Below, piece by piece: positions 1 through 8,934 of a stretch of DNA of 64,000 nucleotides. This DNA comes from an uncultured Bacteroides sp. (GTDB lineage: Bacteria; Bacteroidota; Bacteroidia; Bacteroidales; Bacteroidaceae). The first letter of the stretch is position 1, and each line of letters begins with the position of its first letter. Location of the stretch: positions 1-64,000 of the forward strand of contig CALYZE010000002.1 of the NCBI GenBank assembly GCA_945607605.1. The letters are read 5' to 3'. The notes under the pieces are model-generated. The model saw nothing but the letters and a program-made list of their open reading frames with translations. It did not search any database and was not told the origin of the DNA. The translations under genes and the position numbers were made by a program.

Positions 1-40
1 TCTATATGTAGATGAAATAGAAATTCATTAATCTAAAATA

Positions 41-98
41 AGTGATGAATGATAAATGACTTACAATATCATTGCTTAGTCTATTATCATTCATCACT
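41..98. terminator. Inverted repeat downstream of trxB
   Basis: Two perfectly complementary 15-base arms (41-55 and 84-98) are separated by 28 bases. The repeat lies just past the 3' end of trxB, which is read on the minus strand, so it could end or stabilise that transcript. There is no clear T-tract, so a terminator role is inferred only from position. Confidence 0.4.
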
Positions 99-115
99 AC
101 CTAAAAAAATATCTA

Positions 116-1069
116 TTATCCGGCAAATCCTTTTGCAGATAAGTATCTTTCAGCTTCCATGGCAGCTTTACATCCACTACCTGCAGCTGTAATTGCTTGA
201 CGATAATGAGAATCAGAAACATCACCGGCAGCAAAAACACCCGGAACTTTTGTACGCGGGGTATCAGGCTCGGTAATGATGTAACCTACTTCATCCGTAT
301 CTACATAAGGTTTAAAAATAGCTGAATTCGGTTGATGTCCGATAGCCAGGAAGAAACCATCAGCAGCTAAATCATACCGTTCCTCATCAGGTTCACCCAT
401 GCGTTTCACCAAGTGTACACCTTCTACACCATTCTCGCCATACAAGCCTACGGCATTGTGTTCAAACAAAACCTCAATCTTTTCATGTTTCAGTACACGC
501 TCTTGCATGATTTTGGAAGCACGCAAGAAAGATTTACGTACAATCAGGTAAACCTTTGATGCCAATCCGGCAAGATAGATAGCCTCTTCACAAGCAGTAT
601 CGCCACCACCGACAACAGCCACTGTTTTTTTACGATAAAAGAAACCATCACAGGTAGCACAAGCGCTCACTCCCATACCGGCATATTTCTTTTCATCATC
701 AAGTCCCAAATATTTTGCAGTAGCACCTGTTGCTATAATAAGAGTCTCTGTTTCAATCACCTTTTCTTCATCAATGGTGATTTTATAGGGAGACTTGCTT
801 AAATCTGCAGCAGTAGCAACCCCAAAACGCAAGTCTGCGCCAAAACGTTCTGCTTGTTTACGCAAGTCTTCCATCAGTTCCGGACCACCAATACCGCTCG
901 GATAACCCGGAAAATTTTCCACGTCAGTAGTTGTCGTCAGTTGACCACCCGGTTGCAATCCCTCATAGAGCACTGGTGAAAGATTAGCACGACCAGCATA
1001 GATAGCAGCAGTATATCCAGCAGGGCCGGAACCAACAATTAGACATTTTACTTTTTCTGTTTCCATCAT
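116..1069 (-). CDS. trxB: Thioredoxin reductase
   Basis: NADPH-dependent flavoenzyme that reduces thioredoxin in the cytoplasm. The 317-residue length is normal for low-molecular-weight TrxB. The N-terminus has the FAD-binding GSGPAG motif near residue 14, the redox-active CATC motif lies near residue 136, and an NADPH-binding GGGDTA motif follows near residue 152. The C-terminal GVFAAGDV flavin motif is also present. It is the last gene of an apparent ftsK-lolA-trxB operon, 63 bases after the LolA-like gene. The start is a tandem ATG-ATG, and either codon may be used. Confidence 0.97.
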   Translation of the reverse strand: MMETEKVKCLIVGSGPAGYTAAIYAGRANLSPVLYEGLQPGGQLTTTTDVENFPGYPSGIGGPELMEDLRKQAERFGADLRFGVATAADLSKSPYKITIDEEKVIETETLIIATGATAKYLGLDDEKKYAGMGVSACATCDGFFYRKKTVAVVGGGDTACEEAIYLAGLASKVYLIVRKSFLRASKIMQERVLKHEKIEVLFEHNAVGLYGENGVEGVHLVKRMGEPDEERYDLAADGFFLAIGHQPNSAIFKPYVDTDEVGYIITEPDTPRTKVPGVFAAGDVSDSHYRQAITAAGSGCKAAMEAERYLSAKGFAG

Positions 1070-1132
1070 AACTTTATTACTATTTTATAATTTACAATTA
1101 ATAATGAATGAAACTCACCGAGTCAGCTTTCA

Positions 1133-1765
1133 TCATCTCAAATCAATGATCTCTGCCTCGGGATAAGACTTCTTGTCAAATACAAAAAGAGCATCCGGAT
1201 AAGTCTGTCCCGTTTGGTAAGAATTGATAATTATAACGACCGTTTCTCCTCCTCGCTGAGCCATACTGACCCGCACCGGACGCAAAGAATCTTTTGATAC
1301 ATACAAAATCACACATTGCAAATCCAACTTGCGGGTGGTAGCCGTAAACACAAGCTTGTAAAGAGAATCATCCTGTGCATTATCTATTTTCCCTAATTTT
1401 AATTTATACCCACGTTCGTCAAGAGACAAAAAGGCATAAGGATTGATGCTTTGTAATTCTTCAGCAGTGGGTTCAGAAACATTTACCTCTTCACTGGAAG
1501 AGAGATAACTCCATTGCGTATGCCCGTCAAACCAAGTGGTTACTCCCTCTGCATCCAACAAGAACTGATCTCCTTTCAAACGAATGACACCTTTGGAAGA
1601 GCCTTCAGATGAACGCACTGTAAACGTAGCTTTTATACCTCCGGCTTCTCTGAATTTCAAGGTGGTACGTTCCAGAATTCCTTTAGCATCCGACCCTTGT
1701 GCCAACATCGGTATAGACAGGCAAAGCAAACCAATACAAAATACAAATTGACTAATTTTCAACAT
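1133..1765 (-). CDS. LolA-like outer-membrane lipoprotein carrier
   Basis: Predicted periplasmic chaperone that carries lipoproteins to the outer membrane. The 210-residue protein has a cleavable signal peptide (hydrophobic residues 5-22, ending MLAQG). The mature part shows LolA-type half-barrel sequence: KFREAGGIKATF, IRLKGDQFLLDAEG and an FDGHTQWSY segment. It is encoded 25 bases after the ftsK gene and upstream of trxB, so probably cotranscribed. Other LolA/LppX-fold proteins such as DUF4292 are conceivable, so the family call is firmer than the exact client range. Confidence 0.85.
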   Translation of the reverse strand: MLKISQFVFCIGLLCLSIPMLAQGSDAKGILERTTLKFREAGGIKATFTVRSSEGSSKGVIRLKGDQFLLDAEGVTTWFDGHTQWSYLSSSEEVNVSEPTAEELQSINPYAFLSLDERGYKLKLGKIDNAQDDSLYKLVFTATTRKLDLQCVILYVSKDSLRPVRVSMAQRGGETVVIIINSYQTGQTYPDALFVFDKKSYPEAEIIDLR

Positions 1766-1790
1766 ATCATAAAGACTTTTGAAAGAATCA

Positions 1791-4289
1791 TTAATTCAAA
1801 CTGTTCAGACGCATTCCCAAATCACTTTCATCCACACAGAACACTTCACGCGCTTTGCTTCCTTGTGCCGGGCCTACAACCCCAGCTTTTTCCAACTGAT
1901 CCATGATGCGTCCCGCCCGATTATAACCAATGGCAAATTTACGTTGTATAAGGGATGTTGATCCTTGTTGATGAATCACAATCAAGCGAGCAGCATCTTC
2001 AAACAAAGGATCTAAACGCCCCATATCTACATCTCCAAGATCACTTCCGGCATTTTCATCCACATATTCCGGTAAGTAGAAGGCAGTAGGATAGCCTTGT
2101 TGGCGGGCAATAAACTTTGTAATCTCAGCCACCTCGGGAGTATCAATGAAGGCACACTGCACACGAACCGGGTCAGCTCCCTGTAGGAATAACATGTCGC
2201 CGCGTCCAATCAGCTGATTAGCACCCGGACGGTCAAGGATCGTACGTGAATCAACCATTGCCGATACACGGAAAGCAATACGTGCAGGGAAGTTTGCTTT
2301 AATTGTACCTGTAATGATATTGGTAGTAGGTCGCTGGGTGGCGATGATCATATGAATACCCACGGCACGTGCCAACTGAGCAATTCTGGCAATAGGCAAT
2401 TCCACATCCTTGCCAGCTGTCATAATCAAATCACCGAACTCGTCAATAACGACTACCATATACGGCATGAATTTGTGTCCTTTCTCAGGATTCAAACGTC
2501 GATTAACAAACTTCTCGTTATACTCCTTGATATTACGTACATGAGCAGTCTTCAGCAAGTCGTAACGTGTATCCATTTCTACACATATGGAGTTCAGAGT
2601 CTGTACAACCTTGGTAACATCTGTAATAATCGCATCTTCTCCATCAGGCAACTTCGCAAGAAAATGATGTTCAATCACCGAATAGATGCTAAACTCTACC
2701 TTCTTCGGATCGACCAACACGAACTTTAATTCTGCCGGATGTTTCTTATATAATAAAGAAGTAATAATCGCATTTAAGCCCACAGATTTACCCTGACCGG
2801 TAGCCCCGGCAACAAGCACATGCGGCATTTTGCACAAATCCACCATGAATACCTCGTTTGTAATAGTCTTCCCTAATGCAATGGGTAAGTCATAAGTAGA
2901 TTCTTGAAACTTCTTGCTACCGATAATGCTCTGTCCGGATACAATCTTTGGATTAGAGTTAGGCACTTCAATACCAATCGTACCTTTACCGGGTATAGGG
3001 GCTATGATACGAATACCCAATGCTGAAAGACTGAGGGCAATATCATCTTCCAAACCACGTATTCTGGAAATACGTACGCCTTGTTCGGGAGTGATTTCAT
3101 AAAGTGTCACCGTAGGTCCTACAGTAGCCTTGATTGTATTGATTTCTATACCAAAGCTCCGTAGCGTATTGATAATCTTATCTTTATTGGCATTCTGTTC
3201 TGCCATATCAATCGTCGGGCCATTGTCATCATAATGCTTCATCAAGTCTACCGTAGGATAGTGATAATTCTCTAAATCCAAGCAAGGATTATACGGTTCT
3301 TTTTCGGCTCCTTGATATTCTTCGTCTTCCTTAGTTTCAACTTCAAATATAGGTTCTTTCGTTTCCGATGGTGCACGGTAAGGAGGCACAATTTCCGAAG
3401 TAGGCGACTCAATCGTCATTTTAATTCCTTCCTCTTGCTTCGTCGGTTTTTCTGCGGTCATATTCCCCAAATCAAGGGTAATTTCATGCCCAGAAACCTC
3501 TTCTTCCGTTTTATCTGAATTCGCAGGTTCATGATTCTCCGTTTTTACATTTCTCCTATTTTGCAACGGCTCTGTCCCTGTAGCAGTCCAGGAATCGGTA
3601 AATTCTTCGGGAGTCTCCCCCTTCTCTTGTTCAGTCTTCTTCTTACGTCTCAAGAATTGAAGAGCAAACAAGCTTCGTAACCATACAATGGTACGTGTAC
3701 TCAAATAGATAAGGAAACATATGGCAGTAACCAATAGAATCATCCATACCCCGGGCACACCCACTTGCGATACCAGCCAGTTGCTGACATTATATCCATG
3801 CATCCCTCCCAAATAAAGGAATGAATCTTCATATTGATCTACAAACACAAAACCAAAAAACACTGAGAACCAAATCAATAACAGCGAGCAACCTATAAAC
3901 CACTTCCACAAACGTACCACACGTACCTTCATCAACTTTAAGCCAGTCACTGCCAAGAGTACAAGAATAAAAAAGGAAGACACCCCAAAACAGTCGTTTA
4001 TGAGATAACTTGCCAACTGTGCACCACGAGAACCAGCATAATTCTTCACACCATTATGGGTAGAAGCCAATTCTTCCGCATTGCCACTGTCAATGATACT
4101 CTGGTCCGCCGCTCCTGTGAAGAAGAATGACGAGAAAGCGAGTAATAAGTAAACCGCAAAAATAACAAGTACTAAGCCTATTACAAAGTGAATAGTCTCG
4201 TTCTTGAACACAGCCGTAATTTTACCGAAGAAACCGAGCGAAGATCCATCATTTGAATCCACATTTTTATTCGTACCTTTCTTTGCCAT
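1791..4289 (-). CDS. ftsK: DNA translocase FtsK/SpoIIIE
   Basis: Septal membrane-anchored ATPase that pumps DNA and clears chromosome dimers during division. The 832-residue protein has about four N-terminal transmembrane segments (residues 30-200) and a short acidic, low-complexity linker (about 220-350). The motor domain follows, with Walker A GATGQGKS near residue 496 and Walker B VVVIDEFGDL near 613. A C-terminal winged-helix gamma domain (about 765-830, containing IGYNRAGRIMDQLE) would recognise KOPS-like sequences. The linker is far shorter than in E. coli FtsK, as in SpoIIIE-type proteins. It is the first gene of the operon with lolA and trxB. Confidence 0.96.
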   Translation of the reverse strand: MAKKGTNKNVDSNDGSSLGFFGKITAVFKNETIHFVIGLVLVIFAVYLLLAFSSFFFTGAADQSIIDSGNAEELASTHNGVKNYAGSRGAQLASYLINDCFGVSSFFILVLLAVTGLKLMKVRVVRLWKWFIGCSLLLIWFSVFFGFVFVDQYEDSFLYLGGMHGYNVSNWLVSQVGVPGVWMILLVTAICFLIYLSTRTIVWLRSLFALQFLRRKKKTEQEKGETPEEFTDSWTATGTEPLQNRRNVKTENHEPANSDKTEEEVSGHEITLDLGNMTAEKPTKQEEGIKMTIESPTSEIVPPYRAPSETKEPIFEVETKEDEEYQGAEKEPYNPCLDLENYHYPTVDLMKHYDDNGPTIDMAEQNANKDKIINTLRSFGIEINTIKATVGPTVTLYEITPEQGVRISRIRGLEDDIALSLSALGIRIIAPIPGKGTIGIEVPNSNPKIVSGQSIIGSKKFQESTYDLPIALGKTITNEVFMVDLCKMPHVLVAGATGQGKSVGLNAIITSLLYKKHPAELKFVLVDPKKVEFSIYSVIEHHFLAKLPDGEDAIITDVTKVVQTLNSICVEMDTRYDLLKTAHVRNIKEYNEKFVNRRLNPEKGHKFMPYMVVVIDEFGDLIMTAGKDVELPIARIAQLARAVGIHMIIATQRPTTNIITGTIKANFPARIAFRVSAMVDSRTILDRPGANQLIGRGDMLFLQGADPVRVQCAFIDTPEVAEITKFIARQQGYPTAFYLPEYVDENAGSDLGDVDMGRLDPLFEDAARLIVIHQQGSTSLIQRKFAIGYNRAGRIMDQLEKAGVVGPAQGSKAREVFCVDESDLGMRLNSLN

Positions 4290-4336
4290 CTTAACTATAA
4301 TATTCTTTATACACCTTTATCTATTAGATATTGGTG

Positions 4337-4344
4337 CAAAAGTA
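4337..4344 (-). promoter_or_regulatory. Bacteroides -7 element for the ftsK operon
   Basis: Read on the minus strand this is TACTTTTG, matching the Bacteroides sigma-ABfr -7 consensus TAnnTTTG. It lies about 48 bases before the ftsK ATG. No clear -33 TTTG is seen. Confidence 0.6.
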
Positions 4345-4557
4345 ATAAAAAAAAGAATACCTCGCCCCGACACTCTGCTTTTTAAACTGCATAAAAAAGC
4401 GAAATCTCGACAAACATCCTCTCTAAGTGGTAATACCTTACTACCCTTGTCTCCGAAGCCTCATCTCAAATCTCCAGAGAATGACTTGACAAATCCTTAA
4501 AGAAGAATAGAGAGTTTTTTAACTTTTATTCTGAATGCAAGAATATAAGCATAAGAC

Positions 4558-4667
4558 AACACTCCTATCTGCGTAAGTGAACACTCCTATCTGCGTAAGC
4601 CAACGCTCTTATCTGTGTAAGCCAACGCTCTTATCTGCGTAAGCCGACGCTCTTATCTGTGTAAACT
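4558..4667. repeat. Five tandem copies of a 22-bp repeat
   Basis: Five contiguous units occupy 4558-4579, 4580-4601, 4602-4623, 4624-4645 and 4646-4667. The shared core is CTCYTATCTGYGTAA. Units 1 and 2 carry ACTCCT where units 3-5 carry GCTCTT, and the CG/TG at the middle alternates. The array lies in the 501-base space between the divergent ftsK and DUF5063 genes and is not translated in any convincing frame. The rest of the gap holds the two promoters and AT-rich sequence. Confidence 0.95.
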
Positions 4668-4760
4668 GAAGGGGCTTGATTTCCTAAGTCATCCATTTTT
4701 CATTCTGAATTACGATGCTTGAATGTTCAATGCTTTGCTCCGTTTCTCAAGTTTTTGTTA

Positions 4761-4768
4761 TATCTTTG
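4761..4768 (+). promoter_or_regulatory. Bacteroides -7 element upstream of DUF5063 gene
   Basis: TATCTTTG matches TAnnTTTG and ends 22 bases before the chosen ATG at 4791. A possible -33 TTTG lies at 4734-4737, with a 23-base spacer that is slightly long. This promoter lies inside the longer open frame, which argues for the downstream start. Confidence 0.65.
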
Positions 4769-4790
4769 CACCTCAAAGAATAAAAGAACA

Positions 4791-5366
4791 ATGAAAAAAG
4801 AAAGTCAAGTGATATTCGACCGTAATGTAGTGGAATTCGTCACTGTAGCTGCCGAGTTCTGCAAGTTTCTAGAACAAGCAGAAGGAGTGAAACGCTCTAT
4901 CTTTGTCGATACTTCCTTAAAGATACTCCCGCTACTCTATCTCAAAGCCTCTATGTTACCAGAGTGCAAAACGATAGGCGATCAGGGTCCTGAAACTTTT
5001 GTAACAGAAGAGACCTACGAAGTGTTTCGCATGAACATAGCCGGTATCCTTGCCGAAAAAGATGACTATCTGGAGGTATTCGTCTCAGACATGAAGTATA
5101 GCGACCAACCCGTTACAAGATACATCTCAGAAGATTTTGCAGATATTTATCAAGACATCAAAGACTTTATCTTTGTCTTCCAACTGGGATTGAACGAAAC
5201 CATGAATGATTCCCTGGCCATCTGTCAGGAAAATTTCCGTCATTATTGGGGACAAAAGCTTGTAAACACGCTACGTGCGCTGCATGATGTGAGATATACT
5301 CAAGACGCTGAGGAAGAAGATAATGAAGAGGATAGTATCATTGGAGACGAACCCTATTTGGGATAA
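4791..5366 (+). CDS. DUF5063 domain protein
   Basis: 191-residue cytoplasmic protein of a family common in Bacteroidetes with no assigned biochemical role. It is acidic, especially at the C-terminus (EEEDNEEDSIIGDEP), with a largely helical pattern and no signal peptide or membrane segment. An in-frame ATG 72 bases upstream exists, but the -7 promoter lies between the two, so ATG 4791 is chosen. The exonuclease gene follows after 12 bases and the methyltransferase after that, suggesting an RNA or DNA metabolism setting; that link is only contextual. Confidence 0.85.
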   Translation: MKKESQVIFDRNVVEFVTVAAEFCKFLEQAEGVKRSIFVDTSLKILPLLYLKASMLPECKTIGDQGPETFVTEETYEVFRMNIAGILAEKDDYLEVFVSDMKYSDQPVTRYISEDFADIYQDIKDFIFVFQLGLNETMNDSLAICQENFRHYWGQKLVNTLRALHDVRYTQDAEEEDNEEDSIIGDEPYLG

Positions 5367-5378
5367 AAGCTTGAAGTA

Positions 5379-6056
5379 ATGGTTATCAAAAGAACAATAG
5401 ATAAAGACACCCTGAGAGAGCTACCCAAAGCTGTCTTCCCCGGACAAATACACGTAGTGCAGACACCTTCGGAAGCTGAAAAAGCAGTCACCTACCTGAG
5501 AGGTTGCTCCCTTTTGGGTATTGATAGCGAAACGCGTCCTTCCTTCATCAAGGGACAGTCTCACAAAGTGGCCTTGCTGCAAATCTCCTCAGAGGAACAT
5601 TGTTTCTTGTTTCGTCTGAACCTTACCGGATTAACACTCCCCATTATCACTCTATTAGAAAGTCCTAGCGTGACCAAAGTAGGTCTTTCCTTACGAGACG
5701 ATTTTATGATGTTACATAAACGAGCACCTTTTGAGCAGCATGCCTGTATAGAGTTGCAAGAATATGTTCGCACCTTTGGCATTCAAGACAAAAGCCTTCA
5801 AAAGATATATGCCATTCTCTTTGGAGAAAAAATATCAAAAAGTCAACGCCTCTCCAATTGGGAAGCAGATGTATTGAGCGAATCTCAAAAAAGATATGCA
5901 GCAACCGATGCCTGGGCATGTCTTAACATCTATAACAAATTGCAAGAGCTGAAGTACACAGGAGATTTCGAAATAGAAAGTCTTCCTCCTTCTCCGAAAG
6001 AGAGAGAAGAAGAAATAAAAGAGATCGATACCCAAGAAAACAGGAATATCAGATGA
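5379..6056 (+). CDS. 3'-5' exonuclease, DEDDy (RNase D/WRN-like)
   Basis: 225-residue nuclease. ExoI motif DSETRP (near residue 49) carries the first acidic pair, VGLSLRDDFMML (near residue 105) forms ExoII, and YAATDAWACLNIY (near 170) is a DEDDy-type ExoIII with the characteristic tyrosine. These residues bind two metal ions for phosphodiester hydrolysis. It lacks the HRDC domains of RNase D, so it is a stand-alone exonuclease domain. Whether RNA or DNA is the substrate cannot be told. The C-terminal 25 residues are a charged tail. It lies 12 bases after the DUF5063 gene, probably in the same transcript. Confidence 0.88.
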   Translation: MVIKRTIDKDTLRELPKAVFPGQIHVVQTPSEAEKAVTYLRGCSLLGIDSETRPSFIKGQSHKVALLQISSEEHCFLFRLNLTGLTLPIITLLESPSVTKVGLSLRDDFMMLHKRAPFEQHACIELQEYVRTFGIQDKSLQKIYAILFGEKISKSQRLSNWEADVLSESQKRYAATDAWACLNIYNKLQELKYTGDFEIESLPPSPKEREEEIKEIDTQENRNIR

Positions 6057-6187
6057 TCCCAACTGCTTTTAAAACAAAAGTTACAATAAAGATAAAAGTT
6101 TGCGACGCTTAAGCAAAATCTAATAATAGCTTCATCTCCCTTCGCTTTTCGGGAAGAGAACGGAGAGCAAGCTTTTAATTTAATTAT

Positions 6188-7369
6188 ATGTATAAAGTAT
6201 ATCTCAAATCCGGCAAAGAAGAGTCATTAAAACGTTTCCACCCCTGGGTATTCTCCGGTGCCATTGCACGCATTGATGGAGAACCTGAAGAAGGAGAGGT
6301 CGTTGAAGTTTATACTTCTAAGAAAGAATTTATAGCCAAAGGACACTTCCAGATTGGCAGCATTGCGATACGTGTATTGACTTTCCGCCAAGACGAAGAC
6401 ATCAACATCGACTTCTGGAAACGTAAGCTAAGCATCGCTTACGATATGCGCCGTAGCATCGGTGTTGCCGAAAATCCAACGAACAATACCTACCGCTTGG
6501 TACATGGAGAAGGAGACAGTCTGCCTGGACTTGTGATTGACATCTATGCCCGCACTGCCGTCATGCAAGCTCATTCTGCAGGTATGCATCTCGACCGTAT
6601 GGCTATTGCCAATGCCCTGACCGAAGTGATGGGTACTGAACTTGACAACATCTATTATAAATCAGAAACGACCCTCCCTTTCAAAGCCGACCTCTATCCA
6701 GAAAACGGTTTCCTGAAAGGTGGAAGCACGGACAACGTTGCCATGGAATATGGTTTGAAATTCCAAATAGACTGGCTGAAGGGTCAAAAGACCGGCTTCT
6801 TCGTGGATCAGCGCGAAAACCGCTCCTTACTTGAACGCTATGCTCAAAATCGTAATGTCCTGAATATGTTCTGCTACACCGGAGGCTTTTCTGTGTATGC
6901 CATGCGAGGTAATGCCCAACTGGTACATTCTGTAGATAGTTCTGCGAAAGCTATTGACTTGACCAATAAAAATATCGAGTTAAACTTCCCCGGTGACGCC
7001 CGTCATGCTGCGTATGCCGAAGATGCTTTCAAATATCTGGACCGTATGGGCGATCAATACGATCTCATAGTACTTGACCCCCCTGCATTTGCCAAACATC
7101 GTGATGCGCTACGCAACGCACTGCAAGGTTATCGCAAACTCAACGTCAAGGCTTTTGAAAAGATCAAACCAGGCGGTATTCTTTTCACTTTTTCTTGTTC
7201 GCAAGCTGTCAGTAAAGAAAATTTTCGCACAGCCGTATTCACAGCTGCTGCCATATCTGGACGCAACGTTCGTATCTTGCACCAATTGACACAGCCTGCC
7301 GATCACCCGGTAAGTATCTACCATCCTGAAGGAGAATACCTCAAAGGATTGGTACTCTATGTAGAGTAA
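6188..7369 (+). CDS. Class I SAM-dependent rRNA methyltransferase (RlmI-like)
   Basis: 393-residue protein predicted to make 5-methylcytosine in 23S rRNA. An N-terminal PUA domain (about residues 1-75, with HPWVFSGAI) is followed by a linker domain and a Rossmann methyltransferase domain. SAM motif I is VLNMFCYTGGFSVYA near residue 222, motif IV is DLIVLDPPAF near 288, and the FTFSCS segment near 335 carries the expected cysteine. The FFVDQREN segment is typical of the RlmI/RlmK group. It is the third gene of the DUF5063-exonuclease cluster, after a 131-base gap with no clear promoter. Confidence 0.9.
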   Translation: MYKVYLKSGKEESLKRFHPWVFSGAIARIDGEPEEGEVVEVYTSKKEFIAKGHFQIGSIAIRVLTFRQDEDINIDFWKRKLSIAYDMRRSIGVAENPTNNTYRLVHGEGDSLPGLVIDIYARTAVMQAHSAGMHLDRMAIANALTEVMGTELDNIYYKSETTLPFKADLYPENGFLKGGSTDNVAMEYGLKFQIDWLKGQKTGFFVDQRENRSLLERYAQNRNVLNMFCYTGGFSVYAMRGNAQLVHSVDSSAKAIDLTNKNIELNFPGDARHAAYAEDAFKYLDRMGDQYDLIVLDPPAFAKHRDALRNALQGYRKLNVKAFEKIKPGGILFTFSCSQAVSKENFRTAVFTAAAISGRNVRILHQLTQPADHPVSIYHPEGEYLKGLVLYVE

Positions 7370-7457
7370 TTGTGAGAGAAAAGCGGTTTATTTCTTAAAT
7401 AATATTAATAAATAGCAGATTCTCGCTAATATATCATGTTATATAACATAAAACATC

Positions 7458-7465
7458 TATATTTG
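7458..7465 (+). promoter_or_regulatory. -7 promoter element of small RNA copy A
   Basis: TATATTTG fits TAnnTTTG and is placed a few bases before the conserved small-RNA core. Copy B has the same arrangement (TATCTTTG, then GCA). No good -33 TTTG is visible for this copy. Confidence 0.65.
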
Positions 7466-7469
7466 CACT

Positions 7470-7540
7470 GTGTTTTTCATGGTATTAGATTTAAGGTTAA
7501 CAAAGATTGGCTGTCTGGGATAGATAGCCTTCTTTTTTTT
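7470..7540 (+). ncRNA. Candidate small RNA, copy A of a paralogous pair
   Basis: An independent transcription unit of about 70 nt is inferred in the 278-base gap between the methyltransferase and the nucleoside permease. It has a -7 promoter (7458-7465), a 36-base core (7470-7505), then a hairpin (stem 7509-7515 with 7523-7529, one G-U pair) and a T-rich run (7530-7540) acting as intrinsic terminator. The core matches the minus-strand element at 38730-38765 at 35 of 36 positions. Coding is unlikely: the ATG at 7480 opens only 14 codons, and copy B has ATA there. It may belong to the paralogous sRNA family FopS described in B. thetaiotaomicron; that assignment is from memory and unverified. 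Confidence 0.75.
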
Positions 7541-7598
7541 ATATACCTATAAGTATGCTTTTTCCCCTTCTGTCCATCGCTCTTTCCGATAAAATCCC

Positions 7599-7606
7599 TA
7601 CATTTG
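7599..7606 (+). promoter_or_regulatory. Bacteroides -7 element for the nucleoside permease
   Basis: TACATTTG matches TAnnTTTG and lies 41 bases before the ATG at 7648, downstream of the small-RNA terminator. The permease would therefore have its own promoter. Confidence 0.6.
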
Positions 7607-7647
7607 CGTTATATTAATCAAAATAAAACGCATAATAAGAAAGTATT

Positions 7648-8910
7648 ATGAGCATAAAACTTCGCTTAATCATTATGAATTTCCTACAGTTTGCCGTGTG
7701 GGGAGCCTATCTAACATCTATGGGCAGCTATTTAGTTAAAATAGGTCTTGCTGGGCACATCGGTATGTTTTATGCCATGCAAGGTATTGTGTCATTATTT
7801 ATGCCCGCCATCCTCGGTATTATTGCCGACCGCTGGATACCTGCTCATAAACTTTTAAGCTTCAGCCATTTTATGGCTGCCATATTTATGGGTGCTGCTG
7901 GATACTATGGCATGAGTAAAGGAGCCGACGTAGACTTCGGCACACTGTTTACATTCTACTCATTAAGCGTTGCATTCTATATGCCTACATTAGCCTTGTC
8001 CAACTCCGTAGCATACACTGCTTTGGATAAAGCCGGGCTAGACACCATCAAAACTTTTCCTCCCATTCGTATCTTCGGGACTATCGGTTTTATCTGCTCC
8101 ATGTGGGTCGTTGATTTATTGGGTTTGCAGAATAACTACGGTCAATTCTTTGCCTGCGCCATCATTGGTTTAGTTTACGGTTTCTATGCATTGACGTTAC
8201 CTGATTGCCCCACCTGCAAGGGCGGAAAGACTAAATCATTGGTGGAAGCGTTGGGACTACGTGCTTTCACCCTATTCAAGCAAAAGAAGATGGCCATCTT
8301 CTTTATCTTCTCCATGTTATTAGGAGTTTCTTTACAGATTACCAACGGTTTTGCCAATCCATATATCAGCAGTTTTGGAAGTGTTCCTGAGTATGCCAAC
8401 ACCTTTGGTGTACAACATGCCAATATTTTGATTTCCTTATCACAGGTATCCGAGACACTATGTATTTTGCTGATACCTTTCTTCCTCAAACGTTTCGGCA
8501 TCAAACAGGTTATGCTAATCGCCATGCTGGCGTGGGTGTTGCGCTTCGGTCTGTTTGGAGCAGGTAATCCTGGAAACGGTGTATGGATGTTTATTCTTTC
8601 GATGATTGTTTACGGTGTTGCATTTGATTTTTTCAACATATCCGGCTCTTTATTTGTTGATAGAGAAACGGACAAAGACATCCGTTCTAGTGCACAAGGT
8701 CTGTTCGTCATCATGACAAATGGTTTCGGTGCTACCATCGGCACTTTGGGTGCCCAAGCAGTAGTTAATCATTTCGTCGATTTCAACAGCGAAGTGTCTC
8801 AGATTACGCAATGGCAGTCGGCCTGGTACACGTTCGCTGCCTATGCACTCATAGTGGCTGTTGTGTTTGCATTTGTTTTCAAGTACAAACATCAACCCGA
8901 AAAAGAATGA
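7648..8910 (+). CDS. Nucleoside permease (NupG/XapB-type MFS transporter)
   Basis: 420-residue inner-membrane protein with about 12 hydrophobic segments. The N-terminus (LRLIIMNFLQFAVWGAYLTS) and the early PAILGIIADRW loop are characteristic of the nucleoside:H+ symporter family. A long cytoplasmic loop lies in the middle (about residues 185-215), followed by the second six-helix bundle. It probably imports nucleosides with protons; the precise substrate is not fixed by sequence. The DUF151 gene follows after 24 bases, and a salvage partner is not next to it. Confidence 0.87.
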   Translation: MSIKLRLIIMNFLQFAVWGAYLTSMGSYLVKIGLAGHIGMFYAMQGIVSLFMPAILGIIADRWIPAHKLLSFSHFMAAIFMGAAGYYGMSKGADVDFGTLFTFYSLSVAFYMPTLALSNSVAYTALDKAGLDTIKTFPPIRIFGTIGFICSMWVVDLLGLQNNYGQFFACAIIGLVYGFYALTLPDCPTCKGGKTKSLVEALGLRAFTLFKQKKMAIFFIFSMLLGVSLQITNGFANPYISSFGSVPEYANTFGVQHANILISLSQVSETLCILLIPFFLKRFGIKQVMLIAMLAWVLRFGLFGAGNPGNGVWMFILSMIVYGVAFDFFNISGSLFVDRETDKDIRSSAQGLFVIMTNGFGATIGTLGAQAVVNHFVDFNSEVSQITQWQSAWYTFAAYALIVAVVFAFVFKYKHQPEKE

Positions 8911-8934
8911 TAAAAGCGGTGAAGTGTATATAGT

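Noticed and set aside
4558..4667. CRISPR-like array
   Set aside because: The 22-base units are contiguous with no spacers and there are no cas genes.
4719..4790. Upstream extension of the DUF5063 gene
   Set aside because: The -7 promoter element lies within it, and ATG 4791 gives the usual protein start.
7480..7524. Short ORF (14 codons, ATG at 7480) inside small RNA copy A
   Set aside because: Copy B has ATA at the start position and a different downstream sequence, so the peptide is not conserved; the RNA is.
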